From: Mesorhizobium sp. dw_380
GTDB taxonomy: Bacteria; Pseudomonadota; Alphaproteobacteria; Rhizobiales; Rhizobiaceae
Length of the DNA stretch: 52,545 nt
Direction of reading: 5' to 3'
Assembly (NCBI RefSeq): GCF_018588885.1
Contig: NZ_JAFFIW010000043.1
Location: forward strand, 1 to 52,545
Part shown: positions 16,750-25,077 of the stretch, piece after piece
How positions within the stretch are numbered: the stretch's first letter is position 1
Layout: every line of letters begins with the position of its first letter
Notes under the pieces: generated by a model
What the model was told of the DNA's origin: nothing
Seen by the model: the letters and a program-made list of their open reading frames with translations, nothing else
Database searches by the model: none
Made by a program: the position numbers and the translations under genes

Positions 16750-17898
16750 ATGACCCTGACCAATCGAGACATTGTCGAGCTGACCGAGTGGCGGCGCAAG
16801 CTGCACCGGCAGCCGGAAATCTCGAACGAGGAGGAGAAGACGGCAAAAGAGGTGGTTTCCTTCCTCGCCGACACAGGACCGGACAGGGTGCTGACCGGCC
16901 TCGGCGGGCACGGCGTCGCGGCCATCTACGACAGCGGCAAAAACGGACCGACCGTCCTGTTTCGTTCGGAACTCGACGCGCTGCCGATCGAGGAACTGTC
17001 AGGCGTGCCGCATGCCTCGCAAGTGCCAGGAAAATCGCATATGTGCGGCCATGACGGGCACACCGCGATCCTGGCCGCCCTTGGCCGCCAGCTTGGGCGC
17101 GAGCGGCCGGCAAGCGGCCGCGTCGTGCTGATGTTCCAGCCGGCGGAAGAGACCGGCAACGGCGCGGCCGGCGTCGTCGCCGACCCGCGCTTCGGCGAGA
17201 TCGCGCCGGATTTCGCCTTCTCGCTGCACAATCTGCCCGGCGTGCCGTTCGGCGAAGTCAGGCTCAAGCCCGGCGTGGTCAACTGCGCCTCGCGCGGCAT
17301 GCGCATCGTGCTGGAGGGCAAGACCGCGCATTCCTCGATGCCCGAGACCGGTGTCTCGCCGATGCTGGCGATCAGCGAATTGATGCCGGCTTTGCCCGCG
17401 CTCGGCCGCGCCACCTTCGCCGACGATGATTTCGCCATGGTCACCGTCACCCATGCCGAGATGGGCGAAGCCGTGTTCGGCATCGCGCCCGCGCATGCCG
17501 AGGTCTGGGCGACGCTGCGCACCCGCCGCGACGAGCGCATGGCGGATCTCTGCGCCGCAGCGGAAGCGCTGGCCACCGGAATCGCCGGCCTGCATCGGCT
17601 GTCCTCCCGCTGGGATTATCATGAGATCTTCGTCGCCAGCGTCAACGCGCCGGACGCGGTGGAACACCTGCAGCGCGCGCTCGACGAAGAGGGCGTCGTG
17701 CATGGCGAGGAAGCCCTGCCGATGCGCGCCTCGGAAGATTTCGGCCTGTTCGGCCACAGTGCCAAGTCGGCGATGTTCTTCCTGGGTGCCGGCGAGCGGC
17801 ACCCTGCCCTGCACAATCCGGACTATGATTTTCCGGATGACCTGATCCCCATCGGCTCGAAGATCTTCATGCGCACGGCACGCAATCTGCTGGGGTGA
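16750..17898 (+). CDS. M20 family amidohydrolase (hippurate/N-acyl-amino-acid hydrolase type)
   Basis: 382 residues. Zinc-dependent peptidase M20D pattern: LHRQPEISNEE near the start, RSELDALPIEE, the metal ligand motif HMCGHDGHTAIL, QPAEETGNGA, and LHN in FSLHNLPG. An inserted dimerisation domain (about residues 180-290) follows, then the last metal ligand region HNPDYDFPDD. Relatives remove acyl groups from amino acids or conjugated plant hormones; the substrate is not set by sequence. A 14-bp tandem duplication covers the stop codon without changing the protein. Confidence 0.9.
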   Translation: MTLTNRDIVELTEWRRKLHRQPEISNEEEKTAKEVVSFLADTGPDRVLTGLGGHGVAAIYDSGKNGPTVLFRSELDALPIEELSGVPHASQVPGKSHMCGHDGHTAILAALGRQLGRERPASGRVVLMFQPAEETGNGAAGVVADPRFGEIAPDFAFSLHNLPGVPFGEVRLKPGVVNCASRGMRIVLEGKTAHSSMPETGVSPMLAISELMPALPALGRATFADDDFAMVTVTHAEMGEAVFGIAPAHAEVWATLRTRRDERMADLCAAAEALATGIAGLHRLSSRWDYHEIFVASVNAPDAVEHLQRALDEEGVVHGEEALPMRASEDFGLFGHSAKSAMFFLGAGERHPALHNPDYDFPDDLIPIGSKIFMRTARNLLG

Positions 17899-17915
17899 GT
17901 TTGCTGGGGTGAGTT
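17888..17915 (+). repeat. Perfect 14-bp tandem duplication across a stop codon
   Basis: TGCTGGGGTGAGTT occurs at 17888-17901 and again at 17902-17915. The first copy contains the amidohydrolase stop codon. Confidence 0.9.
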
Positions 17916-17969
17916 CGCCCGCCGGCGGACGCTGGCCTCGATCTCAAGAACCGCGTTCGCCCGCGCCTG

Positions 17970-20123
17970 TCATGCGGATTTGAGGAATGGGCGCTTGTGA
18001 ATGGCCTTCTTGGCCTGGAAACTCGCGGCGGGAACGGGACGGCCGACGCGAAAGCCCTGGATCTTGTCGATGCCGAACTCGCGCATAAGCGCGATCTGCT
18101 CGTCGGTTTCCACCCCTTCGACCAGGATTTTGTGGCCGCGATTGCGAACCAGGGCAATGATGTCCTGGAGCATTGCCATGCCCTTCGGCGTGCCGCAGTC
18201 GTGAAGGAACGAGCGGTCGATCTTCACCGTGTCGAAATCGATCAGGCGAAGCCATGAAAGGCCGGCAAAGCCGGTGCCGAAATCATCGAGCCAGATCCTG
18301 ATTCCGAGCAGCTTCAGGTCGCTGATGCAGCGCAGAATGTCCGAGTGCATCTCCATCTCGAGCCCTTCGGTGATTTCGAAGGCCAGCCTGTTGCCGGTGA
18401 CGCCGGTCTCTCCCAGAATGGTCGCGACGGAAGCCGCGAAGCCAGGTGTCTTGAGCTGGATCGGCGAGACGTTGACACTGACGACACGCACGTGATCGTC
18501 CGCCAGCAGCTCGGCGCAGACCGTCCTTATTGCCCAGCGCCCCAGCTCCAGGATCGCGCCGGTTCGTTCGGCGACGGGAATGAACAGGCTTGGCGGCACC
18601 AAGGTCCCGTCCAGCATTTTGAGACGCATCAGCGCCTCAACGGCTTCGACCCGACCCGACGCGACATGCTGGATGGGCTGATAGACGAGTGAAACCAGGC
18701 CCTGGCCGATCGCGATCTTCAGCAAGGCCGCGAGGTTCTCGCTTTCGTCGCTGCTCTGCGGATCGGTCGGATCGAACAGCCGGGCACAATTGCGGCCGCC
18801 GGCTTTTGCCAGATAGAGCGCACGATCGGCCTCGTGGATGATCTTTTCCAGCTTGGCGCCGGCCTGCGTCCTGGTGAACGCGGCGCCGACACTTGCCGTC
18901 ACGATCGAGATGCCGTCCCGCCTCAGCTCGTGGGTAAGCGCCAGGCTCTCCACCGTATGGCAAATGGCTTCCGCGAGCTCCGTGACCTGGTCCTTCTTGT
19001 CCATGCGGGCGAGCACGATGAATTCTTCACCGCCATAGCGGCCGATCGAGCCATTGTAGTTCCTGATCAGATCGCTGAGCGCGTTGGCGACGTGGATCAG
19101 GCAGCGGTCGCCTTCCTGGTGGCCGTAGCAGTCGTTGAACTTCTTGAAGAAGTCGACGTCGATGAGGATCGCCGCGAAACCGCTGCCAAGCTTCTGCCAG
19201 TCGCTCCAATAATCCCGCAGCTTCTCATCGATCGCCCGCCGGTTCTCCAGACCTGTGAGCGGATCCGTCCGCGACAGTCTCAGCAGGGCCTTGCCGCGTT
19301 CGGTGGCTTCCTTGTGCTGGATCTTGGCTTCCAGGGCGTTCAGGAAGACGTTGTAGCGCTCTTCATTCAGCTTCCAGTTCACATAGGACGTGAATGTGAA
19401 GCAGGAGACATAGAAAGTCCCGAATACCAGTTTGTATGTCAGCGTAGCCGGCAAAAAGTAATTCACCACATACAATATACACAATATTATTGTCGAGGTT
19501 ATGATGGAAACTTTGAAGCTGAACGTGAAGAAAAGATTGGCACTCATCATGAAAATGGTGCCGAAGACCATGTAATAGGCGACGCTTTCCCTGTCCGCGC
19601 TTAGGGATGCTGGGCCCAGCCAGCCGATATAGCCAAAAATGATGGCCGCGGCGCAAGTCACGTCGAGCCATTCCGTCGCGGACCCCCGGCGAAGCTGTGT
19701 TTCCAGCACCAACAGCGCCGTCAGCCCGACCGCGAAGCGCGCCACGATCGTATAGGCCGCCACATCCGGTATCAGCAGCAGGTCTGATGCCGAGAACAAC
19801 ACATAGATGACGACGGCGATCCAAAGCCCCGGCCTGGCGTCCGTTCTTCGCTTCGCCAGGGCTTCCCTCCGGTAAAGAATGCGCAGCTCGGCCGCCCCCA
19901 GTTCCTGGCGCGGATCGTACGGTTCCACATCATCGGCCAATCCGGACGACGCGCGTTCGTTCACGATAAACCCCAGCTGCAGGGAACCTTGCGCTCCAAA
20001 TTCTTTTCCAGCTCCTGCCCCCACGCGGGCCGACTCCTTGGGCGCGACACGATCTGCCGCGCGATCAAATGCAATGACGCAAGACAAGTTTGCGTTAACT
20101 CGAACCGGGAATCCGCCCCTCAA
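17970..20123 (-). CDS. Membrane-anchored GGDEF-EAL protein (cyclic di-GMP turnover)
   Basis: Up to 717 residues. Hydrophobic segments lie between about 100 and 250 (five or six helices). GGDEF domain about 282-450 with RTDPLTGLENRR, DVDFFKKFNDCYGH and an intact GGEEF at 364-368. EAL domain about 465-715 with VEALMRL at 495, VNVSPIQL, EITEGLE, LDDFGTGFA at 612, VKIDRSF and VEGVET. Both active sites are complete. The position of the RxxD inhibitory site before GGEEF is not conserved. The true start is uncertain: the first membrane helix begins near residue 100, and a GTG at 19964 is an alternative. It is divergent from the methyltransferase-like gene at 20245. Confidence 0.9.
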   Translation of the reverse strand: MRGGFPVRVNANLSCVIAFDRAADRVAPKESARVGAGAGKEFGAQGSLQLGFIVNERASSGLADDVEPYDPRQELGAAELRILYRREALAKRRTDARPGLWIAVVIYVLFSASDLLLIPDVAAYTIVARFAVGLTALLVLETQLRRGSATEWLDVTCAAAIIFGYIGWLGPASLSADRESVAYYMVFGTIFMMSANLFFTFSFKVSIITSTIILCILYVVNYFLPATLTYKLVFGTFYVSCFTFTSYVNWKLNEERYNVFLNALEAKIQHKEATERGKALLRLSRTDPLTGLENRRAIDEKLRDYWSDWQKLGSGFAAILIDVDFFKKFNDCYGHQEGDRCLIHVANALSDLIRNYNGSIGRYGGEEFIVLARMDKKDQVTELAEAICHTVESLALTHELRRDGISIVTASVGAAFTRTQAGAKLEKIIHEADRALYLAKAGGRNCARLFDPTDPQSSDESENLAALLKIAIGQGLVSLVYQPIQHVASGRVEAVEALMRLKMLDGTLVPPSLFIPVAERTGAILELGRWAIRTVCAELLADDHVRVVSVNVSPIQLKTPGFAASVATILGETGVTGNRLAFEITEGLEMEMHSDILRCISDLKLLGIRIWLDDFGTGFAGLSWLRLIDFDTVKIDRSFLHDCGTPKGMAMLQDIIALVRNRGHKILVEGVETDEQIALMREFGIDKIQGFRVGRPVPAASFQAKKAIHKRPFLKSA

Positions 20124-20218
20124 AAAAACTAAAGAACTGATATGGTTAGCGGGAAATTAATCATACCGATAAAATGCACCCGAGCCGCCGTTGGCAAATC
20201 GAGCATTCTACGCAATAA

Positions 20219-20235
20219 GTTAACTCACTGTTAAC
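20219..20235. promoter_or_regulatory. Candidate operator, GTTAAC dyad
   Basis: Two GTTAAC hexamers flank TCACT, making a 17-bp interrupted palindrome in the AT-rich gap between the GGDEF-EAL gene and the methyltransferase-like gene. It ends about ten bases before the latter's start, a position suited to repression. The binding protein is unknown. Confidence 0.35.
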
Positions 20236-20244
20236 TATGGAGTG

Positions 20245-21285
20245 ATGCGGGTGCAAACTGTGTTCGATGGCCAAAGTCTGATTACTGCCGAGATCATCGC
20301 CGGCAGTCTGCGTCGAGGTAAGCTTGAGGATCACGGCGAAGCGTTCGAGACAGCTCGCGCCGAGCTGGCGCTCATCCTCCATGCGACACAGCAGCAGGTC
20401 GAGCAGCACAAGCACCCCGCCGAGATCGTCGGCCGCCTGCTGTCGCATCTCAACGCGCTGCGCGCCAAGGTCCATGCCGACGTTTGGCAGGCCTTGATAC
20501 CGGTGGCGCAGAACCACCCGGTCCTGGAGTATTTTCTCGAGGATCCGCTGACGCACTGGTCCTTCACCAAGCCCAGGGGTTATTCCGGCGACGCGCAGTT
20601 GCTCGACTACATCTATTGCGACCCGCACGTGGCCGAGAGCGTGGCGAACGCCTCGGAGATCGGCAAGGCGCTTTACAGCCATACCCAGAACGTGCCGTCA
20701 TGCGTCGCCGCACGCGAACGGCGCGATCTCCTGACCCGATATGTCGATGAAGCCGCGACCAAACACGGGCCCGAAACCGAGGTCCTGGCGATCGCGGCCG
20801 GCCATTTGCGGGAAGCCAACCGTTCCGTCGCCCTGGCTGAAGGCCGTCTCAAGCGCTGGGTCGCGCTCGACCAGGATCCTCAGAGCGTTGGACTGATCGC
20901 GCGCGACTTCCAGGGCACCGCGGTCGAGGCCATCGACGGCTCGGTGCGAACGGTGCTCACCAGAGGCCACAAAATGGGCAAGTTCGACTTCATCTATGCC
21001 TCCGGCCTTTACGACTACCTCCAACACAACGTCGCCGTGAAGCTCACCAAGACCTGCCTGCAGATGCTGAAGCCGAACGGGACATTCCTGTTTGCGAACT
21101 ACGCCGAGGGCACCCCTGACGCCGGCTACCGGGAAACGTTCATGGACTGGGTGCTGCTGCTGCGGTCGGAAGTCGACATGTGGAACATCGTCAATGCCAG
21201 CGTCGACCGCAACGCCGTCGAGGCGCAGGTGTATTTTGGTGAGAACCGCAACGTGCTGTACGCCGTCATCGAAAAGCGCGGATAA
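20245..21285 (+). CDS. SAM-dependent methyltransferase-like protein (PhcB-like)
   Basis: 346 residues. The N-terminal half is helical and contains SFTKPRGYSGDAQLLDYIY, a motif I associate with proteins annotated as extracellular-factor (3-hydroxypalmitate methyl ester) biosynthesis, PhcB-like. The C-terminal half has the class I methyltransferase layout, with motif I (VLAIAAGHLREANRS) weaker than usual, VALDQDPQSVGL, FDFIYASGLYDYL and LKPNGTFLFANY. The PhcB assignment is from memory of the motif. Starts GTG 20242, ATG 20245 and GTG 20251 are all in frame; GGAG at 20239-20242 is best spaced for the last. A link with the divergent c-di-GMP gene is possible. Confidence 0.75.
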   Translation: MRVQTVFDGQSLITAEIIAGSLRRGKLEDHGEAFETARAELALILHATQQQVEQHKHPAEIVGRLLSHLNALRAKVHADVWQALIPVAQNHPVLEYFLEDPLTHWSFTKPRGYSGDAQLLDYIYCDPHVAESVANASEIGKALYSHTQNVPSCVAARERRDLLTRYVDEAATKHGPETEVLAIAAGHLREANRSVALAEGRLKRWVALDQDPQSVGLIARDFQGTAVEAIDGSVRTVLTRGHKMGKFDFIYASGLYDYLQHNVAVKLTKTCLQMLKPNGTFLFANYAEGTPDAGYRETFMDWVLLLRSEVDMWNIVNASVDRNAVEAQVYFGENRNVLYAVIEKRG

Positions 21286-21387
21286 ACAGCCGGCTGCATC
21301 TTGGTCTAACGCTCGGGCCGCCCCAGGCCCGAGATGACCGGGGCGGACACCGCCCTAAGCGTCTGTCGAAGATGCGGGCAAGCCACG

Positions 21388-22389
21388 CTATCTGATCTTG
21401 ATGACCACCTTGCCCTTGGCACGCCCTGTTTCGACATAAGCCAGGGCTTCGTTGGTCGCTTCAAAGGGAAAGACCCGATCCACAACCGGGCGGATCGCTC
21501 CGGATTCGATGAGGGCGGCGATCTTGCTGAGCTGATCGCCCTGCGCCCACATGAAAAGGAACGAGAACGTCACGCCAAGGCGCCTGGCCTTGGCTCGAAC
21601 AGACCGGCTTAGAAGGCGCAGAACCATTCTCAATATCAGGTTCAGCCCCTGCTTCCTGCCGAATTCCGGGTCGGGCGGACCGGAGATGGAGATGAGCTTC
21701 CCGCCCGGTTTCAGCACGTTCAGCGATTTTTCAAGCGTCTTGGCATCCTGGCTGTTCAAGACGGCGTCGTAGCCCGACAGGACTTTCTCGAAATCATCCT
21801 TCCGGTAGTCGACGACGACGTCGGCGCCGAGACCCTTGACCAGAGCGGTGCTTGCAGCACTCGCCGTTGTCGCCACGGTCGCGCCGAGATGCTTTGCCAG
21901 CTGGATCGCGAATGTCCCGACGCCGCCGGAGCCGGCCTGGATGAAGACCTTCTGGCCCTTCTTCAGGTTTGCCCTTTCGACCAGCGCCTGCCAGGCGGTC
22001 AGCCCGACCAGCGGGATCGAGGCCGCCTCCTCCATCGTGAGATTTTCAGGCTTCAAGGCAACGTCGGCTTCATCCATGGCGATGAATTCGGCGAATGTCC
22101 CGATGCGGCCATCGCGCGGCCGCGCATAGACGTTGTCGCCGACTTTGAACTTGCGGACTTTCGGCCCCACGCGCACAACCGTCCCGGCCACGTCGTGGCC
22201 GAGGATAAAGGGCCGGCGGTAGGGCAGGATGAGCTTGAACTCTCCGGTTCTGATCTTGGAATCGAGCAGGTTCACCGCAGCGGCATGGACCTCGACCAGG
22301 ACATCATTGTCCCGGACCTCCGGCTCCGGCATCTCGGCCAGGCGGAGCGTACCCTTCTTGTTATATTTATCGACGACGAATGCCTTCAT
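21388..22389 (-). CDS. NADP-dependent alcohol dehydrogenase / quinone oxidoreductase (MDR family)
   Basis: 333 residues of a zinc-independent medium-chain dehydrogenase. GroES-like N-terminal domain with LGHDVAGTVVRVGPKV, then a Rossmann domain with IQAGSGGVGTFAIQLAKHLGA and VDYRKDDFEKVLSGYDAVLN. The zinc-binding Cys/His cluster of true alcohol dehydrogenases is missing. Relatives reduce quinones, enones or aldehydes with NADPH. It is the last gene of a probable three-gene unit (SDR, alpha/beta hydrolase, MDR) running away from the TetR regulator. Confidence 0.9.
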   Translation of the reverse strand: MKAFVVDKYNKKGTLRLAEMPEPEVRDNDVLVEVHAAAVNLLDSKIRTGEFKLILPYRRPFILGHDVAGTVVRVGPKVRKFKVGDNVYARPRDGRIGTFAEFIAMDEADVALKPENLTMEEAASIPLVGLTAWQALVERANLKKGQKVFIQAGSGGVGTFAIQLAKHLGATVATTASAASTALVKGLGADVVVDYRKDDFEKVLSGYDAVLNSQDAKTLEKSLNVLKPGGKLISISGPPDPEFGRKQGLNLILRMVLRLLSRSVRAKARRLGVTFSFLFMWAQGDQLSKIAALIESGAIRPVVDRVFPFEATNEALAYVETGRAKGKVVIKIR

Positions 22390-22457
22390 GGCAGTGACTT
22401 TCTAAAAAATGTTTCTTGATGTTCCGGGCCAGTCAAGCCGCCCCGGCGAGAGGGACG

Positions 22458-23324
22458 TCAGGCCTCGAGGAAGGACAGGGCCTTCGGAACGAAATCGGCG
22501 TGGTTCTGGAATATCCCGCCATGCCCGGCATCCCTGTAGATCACCAGTTGCGCCCCCGGGATGCGCCGGGCGAGATCGAACGTATTGCTGCTCGGCACCA
22601 TCCTGTCGTGATCGCCGTTCGCGACCAGGGCAGGAATGCGGATGGCGCTCAGGTCCTGCGACGCCTGCAGCCCGTAAGCCTTGATCGCCTTGAGCTGCGC
22701 CCCGAAGGCGCCCAGCGATATCGGCTTGTCGCGGTCCACATGGCGCTCCGTCAGCCGTTGCAGGAAGGCTTTGGCGGCGCGGCGCCCATTGGGCGTCGTC
22801 GTGAAGAAGAGGTAGTATTTCGGATCGCGAAACGTCAGCGCGCCCTTGATCATGTCCACGATCGTCAGCGGCGTCACCTTGTCGATGCCTTCGCCACCGG
22901 CCGGCCCGGTGCCGGCAAGGATCAGTTTGCGCACAAGCCCGGGCTCGGTCAGCACGATCTCCTGTGCCACGAAGCCGCCGAGCGAAAAGCCGAAGAGATC
23001 GACCTCCTCGAACCCCATCGCCCTGATGAAGGCGACGGCATCCCGCGCCATCCCGGCAATGGTCGACGGCGTTTTGCCACCCGAAGCACCAATGCCCCTG
23101 TTGTCGAAGGCGATCACCCGCCGGCTCGCCGCCAGGCCATCGACGATGCGCGGATCAAAATTGTCCAGCTGGGCAGCGAGATGGTTGAGCAGGATCACGG
23201 GCACGCCCGCCTTGGGCCCGACTTCCCGGTAGACAAATGGCGTGCCGCCGACATCGACGGAGCGCGTTGGCGTGTCCTGGAACAATGCCGGTGAGTGTGG
23301 CGACCGATTGAATGCATGTGCCAT
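22458..23324 (-). CDS. Alpha/beta fold hydrolase
   Basis: 288 residues. Nucleophile elbow GFSLGGFVAQ, acid in VANGDHDRMV, histidine in DAGHGGIFQN; the oxyanion loop region reads LLNHLAAQLDNFD. Start chosen at the ATG at 23324, which has GGAGGTG seven bases before it; the frame is open to 23381. It is similar to chloroperoxidase/epoxide-hydrolase-like hydrolases of unknown substrate. It lies between the SDR and MDR genes, all on the minus strand. Confidence 0.9.
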   Translation of the reverse strand: MAHAFNRSPHSPALFQDTPTRSVDVGGTPFVYREVGPKAGVPVILLNHLAAQLDNFDPRIVDGLAASRRVIAFDNRGIGASGGKTPSTIAGMARDAVAFIRAMGFEEVDLFGFSLGGFVAQEIVLTEPGLVRKLILAGTGPAGGEGIDKVTPLTIVDMIKGALTFRDPKYYLFFTTTPNGRRAAKAFLQRLTERHVDRDKPISLGAFGAQLKAIKAYGLQASQDLSAIRIPALVANGDHDRMVPSSNTFDLARRIPGAQLVIYRDAGHGGIFQNHADFVPKALSFLEA

Positions 23325-23410
23325 GCTCGGCACCTCCGTTCTGTGGGGCCTGGCCAATTGTGTCGTGGTTGCTAGTCGCATGTGCGTGAAATCCTCTACC
23401 TCGCCGTTGT

Positions 23411-24226
23411 TCAGGCCGGTAACCGGAACTGTTTGCGCAAGCTCTTGTCGAATATCCCGGCGGGGGCAAAGCGGCGCAGGAGGCTGACCTGCCGCGCGGC
23501 CTTGCCCGCGGTGTAGCGTCGTCGCGGATGGGCATCGGTCGCCGCCTTGACGACCACCTCCGCCACCACCTCCGGCCGATCGGCTTTCGGCATCACATCG
23601 CCCAACAGCGCCTTGAACCCGGCTCGAGCCCGATCGTATTCCTTCAACAGAGAATCCGGCTCGATGCCGTTCTGGTCGAAGACGGTACGCACGAATGCGG
23701 GCTCGATGACCGAGACGCGAATATTGAAGGCACGAACCTCGTGATCGAGCGATTCCGAATAGCCCTCGAGCGCGTGCTTGACCGCCGAATAGTGCGCTGA
23801 ATACGGTGCGGGTACGATGCCCAACACCGAGCCGATGTTGACGATGCGCCCTTCGCCACGCCGCCGCATCGACGGCAACACAGCATTGGTCATGCGGATG
23901 ACACCAAACAAATTGACGTCGAACAGGGCCTGCACCTGGGCAACCGAGGATTCCTCGGCGCCGCCAAGCAGACCGACGCCGGCATTGTTAACCAGCAGAT
24001 CGATCCGGCCGGTCTGCGAGAGCACCGTTGAAACGAGCGCGGCGACCGCCTCGCCGTCGGTCACGTCGCAAACCAGCATGATCACCCCGTCCGGGCCGTT
24101 GCCGACAGGGCGGCGGCTTGTCCCAAAGACGGTAAATCCCGCCCGTGCCAGTGCCTCGGCGCTGGCGCGGCCAATGCCCGAGGAGGCTCCGGTCACAATG
24201 GCGGTCTTGCCGGAATTCGTGTTCAT
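23411..24226 (-). CDS. Short-chain dehydrogenase/reductase
   Basis: 271 residues. Classical SDR: cofactor motif TGASSGIGRASAEALA, NNAGVG, and the active-site YSAVKHALEGYSES, with a serine in IGSVLGIVP upstream. An Arg in GTSRRP suggests NADP preference. The ATG at 24226 has GGAG six bases upstream. It is divergent from the TetR gene, with the repeated operator in between, and is the first gene of the SDR-hydrolase-MDR unit. Confidence 0.92.
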   Translation of the reverse strand: MNTNSGKTAIVTGASSGIGRASAEALARAGFTVFGTSRRPVGNGPDGVIMLVCDVTDGEAVAALVSTVLSQTGRIDLLVNNAGVGLLGGAEESSVAQVQALFDVNLFGVIRMTNAVLPSMRRRGEGRIVNIGSVLGIVPAPYSAHYSAVKHALEGYSESLDHEVRAFNIRVSVIEPAFVRTVFDQNGIEPDSLLKEYDRARAGFKALLGDVMPKADRPEVVAEVVVKAATDAHPRRRYTAGKAARQVSLLRRFAPAGIFDKSLRKQFRLPA

Positions 24227-24270
24227 TTCGTGCTCCAAATCGTGAGGGCTAGCTTTCTGTCGCCAATTGA

Positions 24271-24304
24271 ATTACACTCATAATATCACATTACAGTCAT
24301 AATG
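24271..24304. promoter_or_regulatory. Direct-repeat operator between TetR and SDR genes
   Basis: ATTACACTCATAAT at 24271-24284 and ATTACAGTCATAAT at 24290-24303 differ at one base and are offset by 19 bp. The second is also framed by CATTA/TAATG. The surrounding patch is the most AT-rich in the neighbourhood and lies 25 bp before the TetR start and about 45 bp before the SDR start. It is the natural binding site for the adjacent TetR repressor and would control both genes. Confidence 0.7.
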
Positions 24305-24328
24305 CAATAGCAGAAAGGAAACGCAGCC

Positions 24329-24898
24329 ATGCGTTACGAAAAGGGCCGGAAGGACGCCTCGCGCAGCCGGATCATGGAAGTCGCCGCCGAACGCTTTCGG
24401 GATGACGGCATAGCTGGGTCGGGGCTCGCAAAAATTATGAGCGACGCCGGGCTGACGAACGGAGCCTTCTATCCCCACTTTCAATCCAAGGCGGCACTTG
24501 TCCGCGAAACAGTGGCGTCGGCTCTCGAGGATCAATCGGAGCAGATACGGGAAGCATTGGCCTCCGGCGGTCTGGCGACGGCAATAGAAACATATCTTTC
24601 GGCGGCGCACCGGGACAATCCAGGGAAGGGCTGTGCTTCGTCCGCATTACTTCCGGAAATCGCGCGTGAGCCGGTGGAAACGCGTCAGCTCTATACCGAG
24701 CGTTTGCTGACCTTGGTGCGCCAGGTGCCGGCGTATCTACCGCCGCAAACCTCTGATCCGGACAGCGTTGCGTTCGGCATATTTGCGACGCTCATCGGCA
24801 CGCTTCAATTGGCCCGCGCCGTGGAAGGAACGGAGCTGTCGGATCGCATACTCGTGGCGGGCAAGGATGCGGCGCGGACCTTGATCCAGTCGCGTTAG
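24329..24898 (+). CDS. TetR family transcriptional regulator
   Basis: 189 residues. N-terminal helix-turn-helix: RSRIMEVAAERFRDDGIAGSGLAKIMSDAGLTNGAFYPHFQSK, read in sections. The C-terminal ligand domain has the GCASSALLPEIAREP segment seen in the AcrR/NemR-like group. GAAAGGAAA lies about 12 bases upstream. It is expected to repress itself and the divergent SDR-hydrolase-MDR genes until an electrophilic or lipophilic inducer binds. Confidence 0.92.
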   Translation: MRYEKGRKDASRSRIMEVAAERFRDDGIAGSGLAKIMSDAGLTNGAFYPHFQSKAALVRETVASALEDQSEQIREALASGGLATAIETYLSAAHRDNPGKGCASSALLPEIAREPVETRQLYTERLLTLVRQVPAYLPPQTSDPDSVAFGIFATLIGTLQLARAVEGTELSDRILVAGKDAARTLIQSR

Positions 24899-24904
24899 AC
24901 AAGC

Positions 24905-24956
24905 GTCCTCCTGAGGACAGAGTAGGGCCATATCTGCGGAACGGCAAAGGTTCCGC
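24905..24956. terminator. Two small hairpins between convergent TetR and LacI genes
   Basis: GTCCTC-CT-GAGGAC (24905-24918) and GCGGAAC-N7-GTTCCGC (24936-24942 with 24950-24956) follow the TetR stop. Neither has a T-tract directly after it, so they are weak terminator candidates. The rest of the gap to 25077 holds nothing recognisable. Confidence 0.4.
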
Positions 24957-25077
24957 ATCATTGGCAGACAGCAACTGTCAGGAAACCCGGCACGAAACCG
25001 AGATAGTTGTCGGGAAACACGAATGTCTGCTTTCCCTTTTTTGAGGGCTAACGTGGTCCGACCTCTTTTTGGCCCGA

